DNA from: Sphagnum compactum
Taxonomy: Eukaryota; Bryophyta; Sphagnopsida; Sphagnales
Direction of reading: 5' to 3'
Assembly (NCBI GenBank): GCA_965153455.1
Contig: OZ234493.1
Coordinates: 19,396,213-19,460,212 of the forward strand
DNA length: 64,000 nucleotides
Part shown: one piece after another, positions 39,495 to 50,684 of the stretch
Layout of the letters: the number at the start of each line of letters is the position of its first letter
Position numbering within the stretch: the first letter of the stretch is position 1
Made by a program: the position numbers and the translations under genes
The notes under the pieces: model-generated
The model's database searches: none
Told to the model about the DNA's origin: nothing
What the model saw: the letters and a program-made list of their open reading frames with translations, nothing else

Positions 39495-41490
39495 AATGAA
39501 AGTGAAAGAATTCTTTGGTAGTAAAGAACTCCACCTAAAGTGGGCCAAAATGACTACATGGTGATCATGCAATAGGCATGGTGGAATGGGGAAAGGATGT
39601 GGTCAAATTATTTCACAAAATAAATAGCACTATGATTTAGGCTAACGAAATAAGATGGATTATGTAGTAGTGTTTGGAACCATTTTGGAAAGATAAGCAT
39701 GTGAGCACACTTGGACCAATGACATAGGTTACATTAGATTTATGCTATTGCGAATTTGGATTTCAAATTGAACAAACTAATCTCTTTGTATCATACAAAG
39801 CAAAAAATGATTAGAAATCACAAAAGAAAATTTAGAAATTTAGTATTGGGAAGATCTAAATCAAAATAAAAAATTGAGAATTCTTTTTTTAAATGTCAAA
39901 AATATTGGTTCAAAACTAAATCTTCCTTAAAATGATTTGTTGTTTTAAAAAAGTTCAAAATTTTAAAAAATCATGACATGAAGGAAAATTATGTTTCAAA
40001 CTTTGTTCACATTTGGGTTAGTGACACAGGCCACATTAGTTAAGATGAGAAAACAAATTTAAAACAAATTTATCATCAACGGCAATGCACCCCCTTTCTT
40101 TTTGTTAGGCCTAAATGTGCAACTAGTTAAGTTGCCTTTTTCTGACACGTGAATTGCACTCTTGAGCCAATGGAAGGATCAGTCCAATTTTCATATATAA
40201 TTCATTATTCATTTGACTAATTTAAAATGAGTTTAAAAGCACAATGAATAAAATCTCTATTTGGAATGCCACAACATTTTAACATGTGAAATGTAGACAA
40301 CCCAAAAATCTCTAGGACATTAAAATATTGTCTTGTGCACATTATGTATTGATGGCAATACTTCAAATATTATACAAATCAATTAGTGAGTGGATCAAAA
40401 TTATTGTTTCTATTTTGATTCATCGTTATGATTCTCAATGGATTTTTTGTGTTCATGCATTCACCTTTTTTAATCCATTTGGTTGTCATTCATCCATTTT
40501 TGAATTGTATCCATCTATAAGTTATTACATATGTATTATGATACATAACATTGTGTATAGTATTTATTTTGGAATTAATGAAGACCATCCAAAAAGTGAA
40601 CAACTTTCATCCGTGTTTGTAATCTATTTTGACCTATTATCAAGGGCACAATCTATGAAAGTGCATTCCCAACAACATCCTCTTGGCTCCATAGTTTCAA
40701 ATGAAAGAATGCCCTCCTATTCATGGCATTCCTATATATAGAATGATCAATTCATCTCACATTAGTATCAATCCATTCATGTTAATTGCACGAATTTGTA
40801 GAATTTTGTCAACAATTATACAACCATAAAGAATTTTTGCAAAACATAAAGTAGTACATGAAATTGGATGGTAGCTAGCTTGGACTAGTTACTAGGCAAT
40901 AGTTCAAGGCCTTTGCCTCCTTTTGTACATTTTGTTACATTTGTACATGTTAAAAAAAATTCGGACAAAAAGTCAAAATTTGAAGCATAGGTAGGTATCC
41001 ATTTTTTTTATTCAAAATGCCATATTAGGAAAGCATCCCACATACATGATATGCAATGAGTGGATAGTAGGGGAAATAGTGGATGAACGTAGAATCAAAC
41101 CCTACAACCCCTGCACCCATTACTATGACAAGTTCTGGACAAAGAGACATGAGCCTATATTTAATAGTAGTTTATGAACAAAAATACTTGTATTGTTTAC
41201 GTAGCAAAACAAGAAAACCATATGAAAAAGGGTTGGATTGAACCAACATTGCCAATCAATGATGTAGCAATTGGTGGATGAGGCTTTTAAAACGTTTTGG
41301 GGTGAACCTTGTATTGGACCCAACTGGGCCCACTTAGTTGTATATAAATATTAGTTTTCTTTCATTGTCCCACATTTTGGGAATTTCCTACCTACCTCCC
41401 TCTTTCTACTTATACTACATTGGGTTGGATGTATACTATAAGTGTGTAGTAGGTTTGCTAAAAAACAAATTCTAAACTAAATTGCACAAT

Positions 41491-41517
41491 ATCTCAATCA
41501 CAACATTTTGGCCACAT
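41491..41517. other. Junction filler of the tandem duplication
   Basis: Between the end of copy A and the start of copy B lie bases that belong to neither. The 27 bases 41491-41517 are identical to 21641-21667. The last few (cacat) overlap the copy B start as microhomology. Confidence 0.75.
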
Positions 41518-41550
41518 TTGGTTGGCGGTATAGTGGTAATAACTATAAAA

Positions 41551-41704
41551 CATTACTACAAAATGTGAATGCAATTCATCAGTCCTCATTCACTAGACGA
41601 ATGAATTCACTACTTCCCCACTAGGTCTCGTTCACTATAACCAATGAATTCACTCATAATCCAATGAAATCACTTGGTGTATAGGGACACCTTTTCTTGT
41701 AATG
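41551..41704 (+). mobile_element. CACTA-type MITE, copy B position 1
   Basis: This is the counterpart of 35313-35466, with the same CATTAC...GTAATG ends and AAA on both sides. The frames 41654-41836 and 41744-41932 next to it are not genes. Confidence 0.7.
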
Positions 41705-41949
41705 AAAATGAGGTAAAAAAACCATGACAATGGGGAAGAAAACATGAAGGTTTTGACTAATGGAGTTATCCTCACCAAGCCCAATAGAAGGAAAAACAAA
41801 CACCAAGTCTTTAATCAATGCATTGAAGGACCTCACAACAATGAAATGAACATGTTTATTTCACATTTTTGTGCATTATGTGTATATGTGCAAGCAAGAA
41901 ATTACATAACAAATATAGAGGTAGGTAGATAAATAAGTGATTAATATTT

Positions 41950-42245
41950 TCATACATGCCAACCTATACCTATTTAAATCTATGCCCTATCCACAACCAA
42001 TCAACCTATCTACCCAGCGATCCACAACCAATCAACCTACCTACCCAGCAATCCACAACCTACCTTCTAATTACCTAGCTAACTAGTTGCTACCTATCCA
42101 CAACCTATGTATTTACTTACCTACCTACCCACCTACCTACCTATCAACAACCTACCTACCTAGATTATGCTTACCCAAAACCAACCTACTAGCTACCTAT
42201 CTACCTACAATAAACTTACCCACAACCAACCAACCAACCAACCTA
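41950..42245 (+). repeat. CCTA/ACCAACC low-complexity stretch, copy B
   Basis: It is the counterpart of 35700-36000, with different numbers of CCTA and ACCA blocks. Confidence 0.75.
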
Positions 42246-42403
42246 CATAACCTATGTGTTTACTTGTGTTTGGGGTGTAGGATTCAATTCAGTTTCACTA
42301 ATCTTTATGATTAGAACAAGTTTAGAATTAACCAAGAGCTTAGAGCATAATTCAATATTTTCCAATGACTAACAGTTTTAGAAATATGATTAAAATTTTC
42401 ATC

Positions 42404-42543
42404 CACTACAACAAAAGGTGTCCCTTTATGCCAAGTGATTTCACTGGATTTTGAATGAATTCACTCGTTGTAGTGAACGGGGACCAGTGAAAAAGCAGTG
42501 AATTCGCTGGTCTAGTGAATTACACCCACATTTTGTAGTAGTG
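42404..42543 (-). mobile_element. CACTA-type MITE at a site empty in copy A
   Basis: This is a 140-bp element in the opposite orientation to its relatives. It starts CACTACAACAAAAGGTG and ends CACATTTTGTAGTAGTG, and is flanked by ATC at 42401-42403 and 42544-42546. Copy A reads straight through the same place with a single ATC (near 36135). The comparison gives the exact borders and shows insertion after the duplication. Confidence 0.9.
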
Positions 42544-42727
42544 ATCATTATTTAAAGTAGCATTTTTATTTCATTGAATGATTATCTAAGTTCCAAAGAT
42601 GGGGGGTTTATTCCCACATATATATTTACATTCCATTATGATATTTGAAATGTTTAAAATCATCACATGCATAAAGCACTAAACATGTTTTCCCTTTGAA
42701 ATATTTGCCCATTATAAACCAAATTAA

Positions 42728-42759
42728 CCCCCCCCTCCTCCACCCCCATTCGCCCCCCC
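42728..42759 (+). repeat. C-rich tract (quadruplex-type), copy B
   Basis: It is the counterpart of 36319-36349, with slightly different run lengths, again 11 bp before the hairpin. Confidence 0.6.
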
Positions 42760-42770
42760 TTGTTAGTGCT

Positions 42771-42825
42771 AATGCATTATACAAGATTGTAATGCATAGT
42801 GCATTACAATCTTGTGTAATGCATT
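42771..42825. repeat. 26-bp-stem hairpin, copy B
   Basis: It is identical in layout to 36361-36415: 26-bp arms, TAG centre, one mismatch. The stem has not diverged although the flanks have. Confidence 0.85.
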
Positions 42826-44729
42826 CCTTTTAAAGTATTTTCTTGAACCATACATTTCTTTACACGGTCTTGTGGTGACTTAGAGATTCAAAATTATTGT
42901 CAATTACAACTTCCATTCATATAAACATCACCAAGATAGGAGGTTGAAAACTATGCCACGTGACAAAAAGATGAAGACATTAACCTTTTTTCTTTATTGA
43001 GAGTGATGCCTTGTATGCCAAGCATTCTTTAAATTTCACCCCTAGGCTTCAAACTACCGCCCATAGCTCTAAGAGGTTGTCTTTTTGGAATGCATTTTCA
43101 TAGAATGCATGGGGTTACCATAGAAGCATTTCAATGCTGTAAGGAATGAAAAATAAATATCTTATAACATCCATTGAAAAGAATGTATGGACAAAACACA
43201 TATATTCTTCATGTACATATTTGTAATGGATGTGAATTCAATGGTAGGTGGGCAAGGATGAATGTAGATGAATGTGGATGAATTTCATCCATCCATGATT
43301 GTCAAACATTATTGCACAAATGAAAAATCAAACAAAGGAAAAGGACATTTGCATGAATATTGCATTCAAGCCATACCATTATACATTGAATGATCACATT
43401 TCAAGGTCAAGGGATTTGCTTTTTTTTTTTACATCTAGAGGTTGTGTGAATTTCAATCTTGTATGCATACAATTCACCTTTGCTTTACATGCATTCCATT
43501 GTCTACTATGATTTTTTGGGTTTTTATTATTAAATTAAAAAAATTATTTTGATAAAAAAATCCATAGTTTTTGTTGGGTTCTACCATATAGCATAAAAAG
43601 CTATTGTTGTTTTCACATGTATTTACAAGCATGAAAGTTTCCTTGCTGAGTTTTTAAAATGGCCCTCTCCTTAAGTGGGAACTTTTCAAATTTAACACAT
43701 TGTGTACTAGATGTGTTTTAAGCATGGGAAAGCCTTAAGGGAGTGCATTTTTAAAAAAATGGTTTGCCTTGGCTTACCTCATGAGAGCCAATTATTCTGG
43801 GATTGTTTTTCCCTAAGGCTTGATTTAACACAAAATGTGAAGGATCCACAAAAAGTTTAAACATCCATGCTTAAACCTTTTTTATCTTCATAAATTGTGT
43901 TTATAGCAAAATTTAGTTAAATTGTCTTACAAATGATTGTCGTTATAACTACATCACAAAAATGAAGGAAGAAAAAAACACTGAAGAGGATTTCCTTCCT
44001 TGACACCCTCCCATTTAGAAGAAGATGAAAAATCAGAGTTGGACTAGTTACATCACAATGCCCAAAATTTAAAAATGAAGAAAAAGATTTTTAAAAAATA
44101 AAATAGGAAAAATGGCAAAGCATCAACAACAATGTCCCCCTCCCCACTTTTACTAGGAATCTCATGCATTTTTTATTTTAAAATTATGGTTTTGAAACTT
44201 TGGTGTTTTTTTCCCAATTTTTTTTCCATTTTTTGAATTTACACAAAATATCAAAAATATCCTTTTTTTCAGCCATAACTTTTTAAAAATGATTTTCTTA
44301 GTGATGCCATGGTATTGGGATTGATGATTTTAATTTTATTTTTGAGTTTTTCGATTTTGCTAAGTTGGCAATCATAAATGCCAATATTTTGCCATCGCTC
44401 CACAAGAGAACTCATTGTGGATTTTTTCAAAAATCCTTCATTAATGTGACTACAAGTGCTATAGCCTATGGTAGAAATTTGGCAAATTTTTTTAAAAAAA
44501 TCGTCTGAAATTTTGCGAATTTTAGGCCATTTAAAAAAATAAAATCGATTGCGTTGTTGTTGTTGGCCACATTTTTTTTTCAAAAAATGATGAAAATTCG
44601 CCACATTAAAAAACATTGATTGGGACATATGAAATGTGGGCATGGGGAAAATGTTTCTCCCCCCCCCTAAGAAAAGGACAAAAAGGAATGTCATTGATGA
44701 CAATGCCCTTTCCCTTCTGTCCATCCTTT

Positions 44730-45355
44730 CAGACCTTCTACCACTAAAAAATTTTTGGCACTAAAACGCCACTAACTACACTAAGTGGTGACCCGAGGAA
44801 TGAAAATCCGAGGAAGAAAAAAAATAGTTAACTTAGAGGTTGTCACAACCCGAGGATGAAAAAAAATAGTTAACTTAGAGGTTGTCACAACCCGAGGATC
44901 AAAAAAAAGAGTTAACTTAGAGGTTGTCACAACCCGAGGATGAAAAAAAAATAGTTAACTTAGTTAACTACTGTAGTGGAAAAAGTTTGAAGAATTTCTG
45001 CTGGCAACCCTTGCAGACCTTCTACCATTAAAAAATTTTGGCACTAAAACGCCACTAACTACACTAAGTGGTAACCCGAGGAATGAAAATCCGAGGAAGA
45101 AAAAAAATAGTTAACTTAGAGGTTGTCACAACCCGAGGATGAAAAAAAATAGTTAACTTAGAGGTTGTCACAACCCAAGGATGAAAAAAAAAAGTTAACT
45201 TAGAGGTTGTCACAACCCGAGGATGAAAAAAAATAGTTAACTTAAAGGTTGTCACAACCCGAGGATGAAAAAAAATAGTTAACTTAGAGATTGTCACAAC
45301 CCGAATATGAAAAAAAATAGTTAAAGTAGTTAACTTTGTAGTGGTAGAAGGTCTG
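44730..45355 (+). mobile_element. hAT-like element 1 with 42-bp tandem repeats
   Basis: The inverted ends are CAGACCTTCTACCACT, and the 8-bp duplication CATCCTTT flanks both sides (44722-44729 and 45356-45363). This is the signature of hAT-type transposons. The interior is a head module (GGCACTAAAACGCCACTAAC) plus 42-bp tandem units (CCCGAGGATG, A-run, TAGTTAACTTAG, AGGTTGTCACAA). The whole arrangement is then repeated inside the element, with a second end-like motif at 45014. It encodes no transposase. The open frame over the repeats exists only because 42 is divisible by three. Confidence 0.85.
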
Positions 45356-46322
45356 CATCCTTTCCCTACTAGGAAAAGAAAAACATGATTTATTATAATA
45401 ATTATTTTCTCACATTCCTCTCACCATCCTCCCTTTCTTGGCGGAGGCGAATTGACCCTCACATTGGGATTATGGTAAAAACAAAAAAAACCCCAAAACC
45501 CATTTAAACTATTTATAAATACTCTAAATATTTATAAATATCATCTCCATATACTAAATTAAAGTCCTTCATCCAAATCTATAAACTTTGGGGTTTTTTA
45601 ACCATGATCAGAATGTCAGGGTCAATTTGCCCTAGCCCCCTTTGCTAAGGAAAAAGAGGATTGTAGTTGTGCACTAATTGTTTTTGCCCTCACCCTAAAG
45701 ATGTAGCTATTCAAAAGAATGTAATTTGTTTGTTTCTCATGTTGAGACTTGAGACCTCCCAAATTGTGGTGATTTAGACCATGTTCTTGGTATCTTTGGA
45801 AAGCTTATGACAGACATTACGGGTGATTTTCTATTGTTTCCACTGACATTGTATAAATTATTGGATATTTATTTTGTTTCATTGAAAATTAAATCAATAC
45901 TTAAGTAAAAAATTTCAAAGGAATTAGGGTGCATTCTAGATTTTTTTGAAAAACTTGTCAATTAGGATATAATGGAATTAATTTCGTAATTTTCAGACCT
46001 AAGGTATTGGAGACACTATAATATGAGTGATTTGAAAATTCAAATATAATCCAAAAATAGATTCAAAGACAAAACATATGAGGTATGTATTTTACTTGTG
46101 CCTTAGTTTAAAATTGAGATGCAATTAAACCTTTTCTAAAAACCAAATTTAATTAGCAATATCCTTCTCATATTATGTCCAAATGAAATTATTTAAACTT
46201 CCTTCTGAAATGTTTTCCAAAATCTACACAAAAAAATATTGAGAATATTTAAAATATATTTGAATTGAAGAAAATTGCATGTAAATCTTGCATTTCAATA
46301 CATTTCAACAATGATGTCTTGA
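45356..46322. other. Spacer between the two hAT-like elements
   Basis: AT-rich sequence absent from copy A. The part at 45440-45640 resembles the 2400-2800 and 5900-6150 repeats (cacattgggat...ggtaaaaac strings), so it includes another fragment of that dispersed family. No gene is seen. Confidence 0.5.
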
Positions 46323-46330
46323 AAACATTT

Positions 46331-46999
46331 CAGACCTTCTACCACTACAAAGTTAACTACTTTAACTATTTTTTTTCATATTCGGGTTGTGACAATCTCT
46401 AAGTTAACTATTTTTTTTCATCCTCGGGTTGTGACAACCTTTAAGTTAACTTTTTTTTTTCATCCTCAGGTTGTGACAACCTCTAAGTTAACTTTTTTTT
46501 TTCATCCTCGGGTTGTGACAACCTCTAAGTTAACTATTTTTTTTCATCCTCGGGTTGTGACAACCTCTAAGTTAACTATTTTTTTTCATCCTCGGGTTGT
46601 GACAACCTCTAAGTTAACTATTTTTTTTCTTCCTCGGATTTTCATTCCTCGGGTTACCACTTAGTGTAGTTAGTGGCGTTTTAGTGCCAAAATTTTTTAA
46701 TGGTAGAAGGTCTGCAAGGGTTGCCAGCAGAAATTCTTCAAACTTTTTCCACTACAGTAGTTAACTAAGTTAACTTTTTTTTTTTCATCCTCGGGTTGTG
46801 ACAACCTCTAAGTTAACTTTTTTTTTTTCATCCTCGGGTTGTGACAACCTCTAAGTTAACTATTTTTTTTCATCCTCGGGTTGTGACAACCTCTAAGTTA
46901 ACTATTTTTTTTCTTCCTCGGATTTTCATTCCTCGGGTCACCACTTAGTGTAGTTAGTGGCGTTTTAGTGCCAAAATGTTTTTAGTGGTAGAAGGTCTG
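46331..46999 (-). mobile_element. hAT-like element 2, inverted relative to element 1
   Basis: It has the same ends and internal organisation as 44730-45355, in reverse orientation, with one or two more 42-bp units. The duplication AAACATTT stands at 46323-46330 and 47000-47007. The two different target duplications prove separate insertions. The pair is separated by about 975 bp and could fold into a very long hairpin if transcribed. Confidence 0.85.
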
Positions 47000-48609
47000 A
47001 AACATTTTGTTTATTTAACTATCATTATCTTTTTCATGCTTTGTCCAAATGAAAGAAAGTTTTAAAATATGATTTTTTTTTGTATTACAAATACATTTCA
47101 ATTATGAAATTTAATAGAAATAATTCATAAAATATGATGTATCAACATATAATAATGTTAATATCAAGACCATTTAATGTTTAGTATATTTAAAAAATAA
47201 AATACGTTTAAATATGGTATATTAAATACATACATGTTAAATTTTATATTATAATATGAATTTGATTATATAATTATAAAATATAAATTAAATTTGAAAT
47301 ATATATAGTTTTAAAATAAAAAATTTATTAGAAATTATAAATACCTCTAATGTAATATTCATTTTAATCACAAATATTTTTATCAATATAGCATATAACA
47401 AATAAATATTTTCATACAATTATATATAAGTGATGATAAAGATATTCGATAAATAAGTTATATTTCCATGGATGAATATTATGTTATCCATTTTGATCAA
47501 ATGAAGCACACAATAAAATAATTGTTAGTTAAAAACTTTATATGTAATATTTACAAATTTTTACATGTTATGTATTTTATATCTTATATAAAAAAGACAT
47601 ATTATATAATATTTACTATATATTTCTATGTTAAAAAATATTTGACTTTGATTTTGTTATGTTATGAACATCTTTTAGCATTTTATTGAATAAAGGCAGA
47701 AAATAAAATCTGGCTTATTTTTCAGAATTAAATTAATATTTTATTTCAATAATATATATATTCAATATATGACTGATAATATTTATAAATAAACTAAAAA
47801 TAAATTATATCATTAATTGATATAATAAATACAGTGAATTTTTTTATGTAAAAATATTTTACAATAAATTTCAGTATTAAGAAATTAGATAAATTATATT
47901 ATTAAATAATTTAAAATTTTAAGAATAAAAATTAATAAAATAAAATAAAATATATTACGTATTATATAATTTTAAAAATAAAAATACATTAAAAATATTT
48001 TGATTTTATATAATTGGAATATGTATATTTAATATTCATTATTTAAAAATGTAATAAAGATATTTTAAGTAAAATATCCTAAATGGTTTTTAACATTTAA
48101 ATAATGTAATTATAAATAATATGTTAATTGATAGTAATTTTTAATTTTTAATATTATTCAAATTAATTAATATGAATAATTAAATAATAATTAATTTCCT
48201 TATTATTTATTTATTTGGAATCTTATTGTAGTTCATTTGGGTTCAAAATAATGGAATATGTTGATTAATTTAAATTAATGTATATATTGTATTACATTAT
48301 ATTACTGAAATATATTATTTATAATATAATAAAATATATATTTATATTGAATATATGTATTAATGCACATTTTCATTTTTTTATTTCTTGAAAATTGTCT
48401 TTACATTGTAAGAAATGAAGGCTGAAATTAATATATGGCAATTAAATTCAAAATTGTACATAAAATAAATTTATAAATGTATCCTAAGTTGGTTTAAATC
48501 ACATTCTAATTTGTCATATCGTAACAATTTGATGTAATAAAAGGTTATGATAAATTAATTATATTAAATAAATAATGACATGTTGAAATTTCAAGTGAAG
48601 AATTTCAAT

Positions 48610-48720
48610 CACTACTACAAAATGTGAGTATAGTTCACTAGTCCCGGTTCATTAGACCAGTGAATTCACTCAAAATTCAGTGAAATCATTTGGCGTACAA
48701 GGACACCTTTTGTTGTAATG
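48610..48720 (+). mobile_element. CACTA-type MITE, copy B position 2
   Basis: It is the counterpart of 39380-39494, with CACTACTACAAAATGTG and GTAATG ends and AAT on both sides. Confidence 0.75.
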
Positions 48721-50684
48721 AATGAAAGTGAGATAATTCATTGATAGTAAAGAACTCCACCTAAAGTGGGCCAAAATGATTGCATGGTGATTATGCAATA
48801 GGCACACTGGAATGGGGAAAGGATGTGGTCAAATTATTTCACAAAATAAATAGCATTGTGATTTAGGCTAGTGAAATAGGATGGATTATGTGGTAGTGTT
48901 TGGAACCATTTTGGAAAGATAAACATGTGAACACACTTGGACCAATGACATAGGTTACATTAGATTTATGATATTGAAATTTTAGATTTCAAATTGAACA
49001 TTTGTATCATACAAAGCAAAAAATGTTTAAAAACCACAAAAGAAGATTTAGAAATTTAGTATTGGGAAAATCTAAATCTAAATCAAAAATTGAGATTTTC
49101 TTTTTAAAATGTCAAAAATATTGGTTCAAAGCTAAATCTTCCTTAAAATGATTTGTTGTTTTAAAAAAGTTCAAATTCGAAAAAATCATGACATGAAAGA
49201 AAATTATGTTTCAAACTTTGTTTGCATTTGGGTTAGTGACACAAGCCACATTAGTTAAGATGAGAAAACAAATTTATCATCACGACAATGCACTCGCTTT
49301 CTTTTTGTTACGCCTAAATGTGCAACTAGTTAAGTTGCCTTTTTTTGACACATGAATTGCACTCTCGAGCCAATGGAAGGATCAATCCAATTTTCATATA
49401 TAATTCATTATTCATTGGATCAATTTTAAATGAGTTTAAAAGCACAATGAATAAAATTTCTATTTGGAATGCCACAACATTTTAACATGTGAAATGTAGA
49501 CAACCCAAAAATCTCTAGGACATTATAATATTGTCTTGCGCACATTATGTATTAATGGCAATAGTTCAAAGATTATACAAATCAATTAGTGAGTGGATCA
49601 AAATTTTTGTTTCTATTTTGATTCATCATTATGATTCTCAATGGATTTTTTATGTTCATGCATTCACCCTTTTAAATCCATTTGGTTGTCACTCATCCAT
49701 TTTTTAATTGCATCCATCTATAAGTTACTACATATGTATTATGATACATAACATTGTGTATAGTATTTATTTTGGGATTAATGAAGACCATCCAAAAAAT
49801 GAACAACTTTCATCCGTGTTTGTAATCTATTTTGACCTATTATCAAGGACACAATCTATGAAAGTGCATTCCCAACGACAATCCTCTTGGTTCCAGGGTT
49901 TTAAATGAAAGAATGCCCTCTACTCATGGCATTCCTATATATAGAATAATCAATTCATCTCACATTAGTATCAATCCATTCATGTTAATTGCACGAATTT
50001 GTAGAATTTTGTCAACAATTATACAACCATAAAGAATTTTTGCAAACCATAGAGTAGTACATGAAATTGGATGGTAGCTAGCTTGGATAAGTTACTAGGC
50101 AATAGTTCAAGGCCTCTGCCTTCTTTTGTACATTTTGTTACATTTGTACATGTTTTAAAAATTTGGGACAAAAAGTCAAATTTGAAACATAGGTAGGTAT
50201 TCATTTTTTAAATTCAAAATGCCAAATTACGAAGGCATCCCACATACATGATATGCAATGAGTGGATAGTAGGGGAAATAGTGGATGAGCGTAGAAGCGA
50301 ACCCTACAACCCCCACATCCATTACTATGACAAGTTATGGACAAAGAGACATGAGCCTACATTTAATAGTAGTTTGTGAACAAAAATACTTGTATTGTTT
50401 ACGTAGCAAAACAAGAAAACCATATGAAAAAGGGTTGGATTGAACCAACATTGCCAATCAATGATGTAGCAATTGGTGGATGAGGCTTTTAAAACGTTTT
50501 GGGGTGAACTTTGTATTGGACCCAACTTAGTTGTATATAAGTATTAGTTTTCCTTCATTGTCCCACATTTCGGAAATTTCCTATCTACCTCCCTCTTTCT
50601 ACTTATACTACATTGGGTTGGATGTATACTATAAGTGTGTAGTAGGTTTGATAAAAAAATAATTAAAAACTTAAATTGCACAAT

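Larger units (their letters stand above)
35275..41490 (+). repeat. Tandem duplication, copy A (6.2 kb)
   Basis: It is colinear with 41513-50684 from cacatttggttggc at the start to ttgcacaat at the end. It contains CACTA-type MITEs, a CCTA-rich stretch, a C-rich tract with hairpin and a very AT-rich middle (about 38.0-39.3 kb). Reading frames such as 40328-40741 (137 codons) are not preserved in copy B, so the unit looks non-coding. Confidence 0.85.
41513..50684 (+). repeat. Tandem duplication, copy B (9.2 kb)
   Basis: It is the direct repeat of 35275-41490. It is longer because of a CACTA-type MITE (42404-42543) and about 2.85 kb (roughly 44485-47335) without counterpart in copy A. The rest aligns with scattered substitutions and small indels. 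No gene is recognised in either copy. Confidence 0.85.

Noticed and set aside
40328-40741. 137-codon plus-strand frame in duplication copy A
   Set aside because: Copy B has frame-breaking differences over the same stretch (only 49708-49908 remains open), and the peptide has no motif.
35848-42314. Tyr-Leu-Pro-Thr repeat peptides
   Set aside because: They come from the CCTA-type low-complexity stretches and differ between the two copies.
44800-45300. CRISPR-like array of 42-bp repeats
   Set aside because: There are no spacers of constant length between repeats, the units are directly adjacent, and the setting is eukaryotic.
45064-46664. Open frames with a 14-residue repeated peptide in the hAT-like elements
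   Set aside because: The 42-bp unit is a multiple of three and happens to lack stops. The elements have transposon borders and no conserved start or context.
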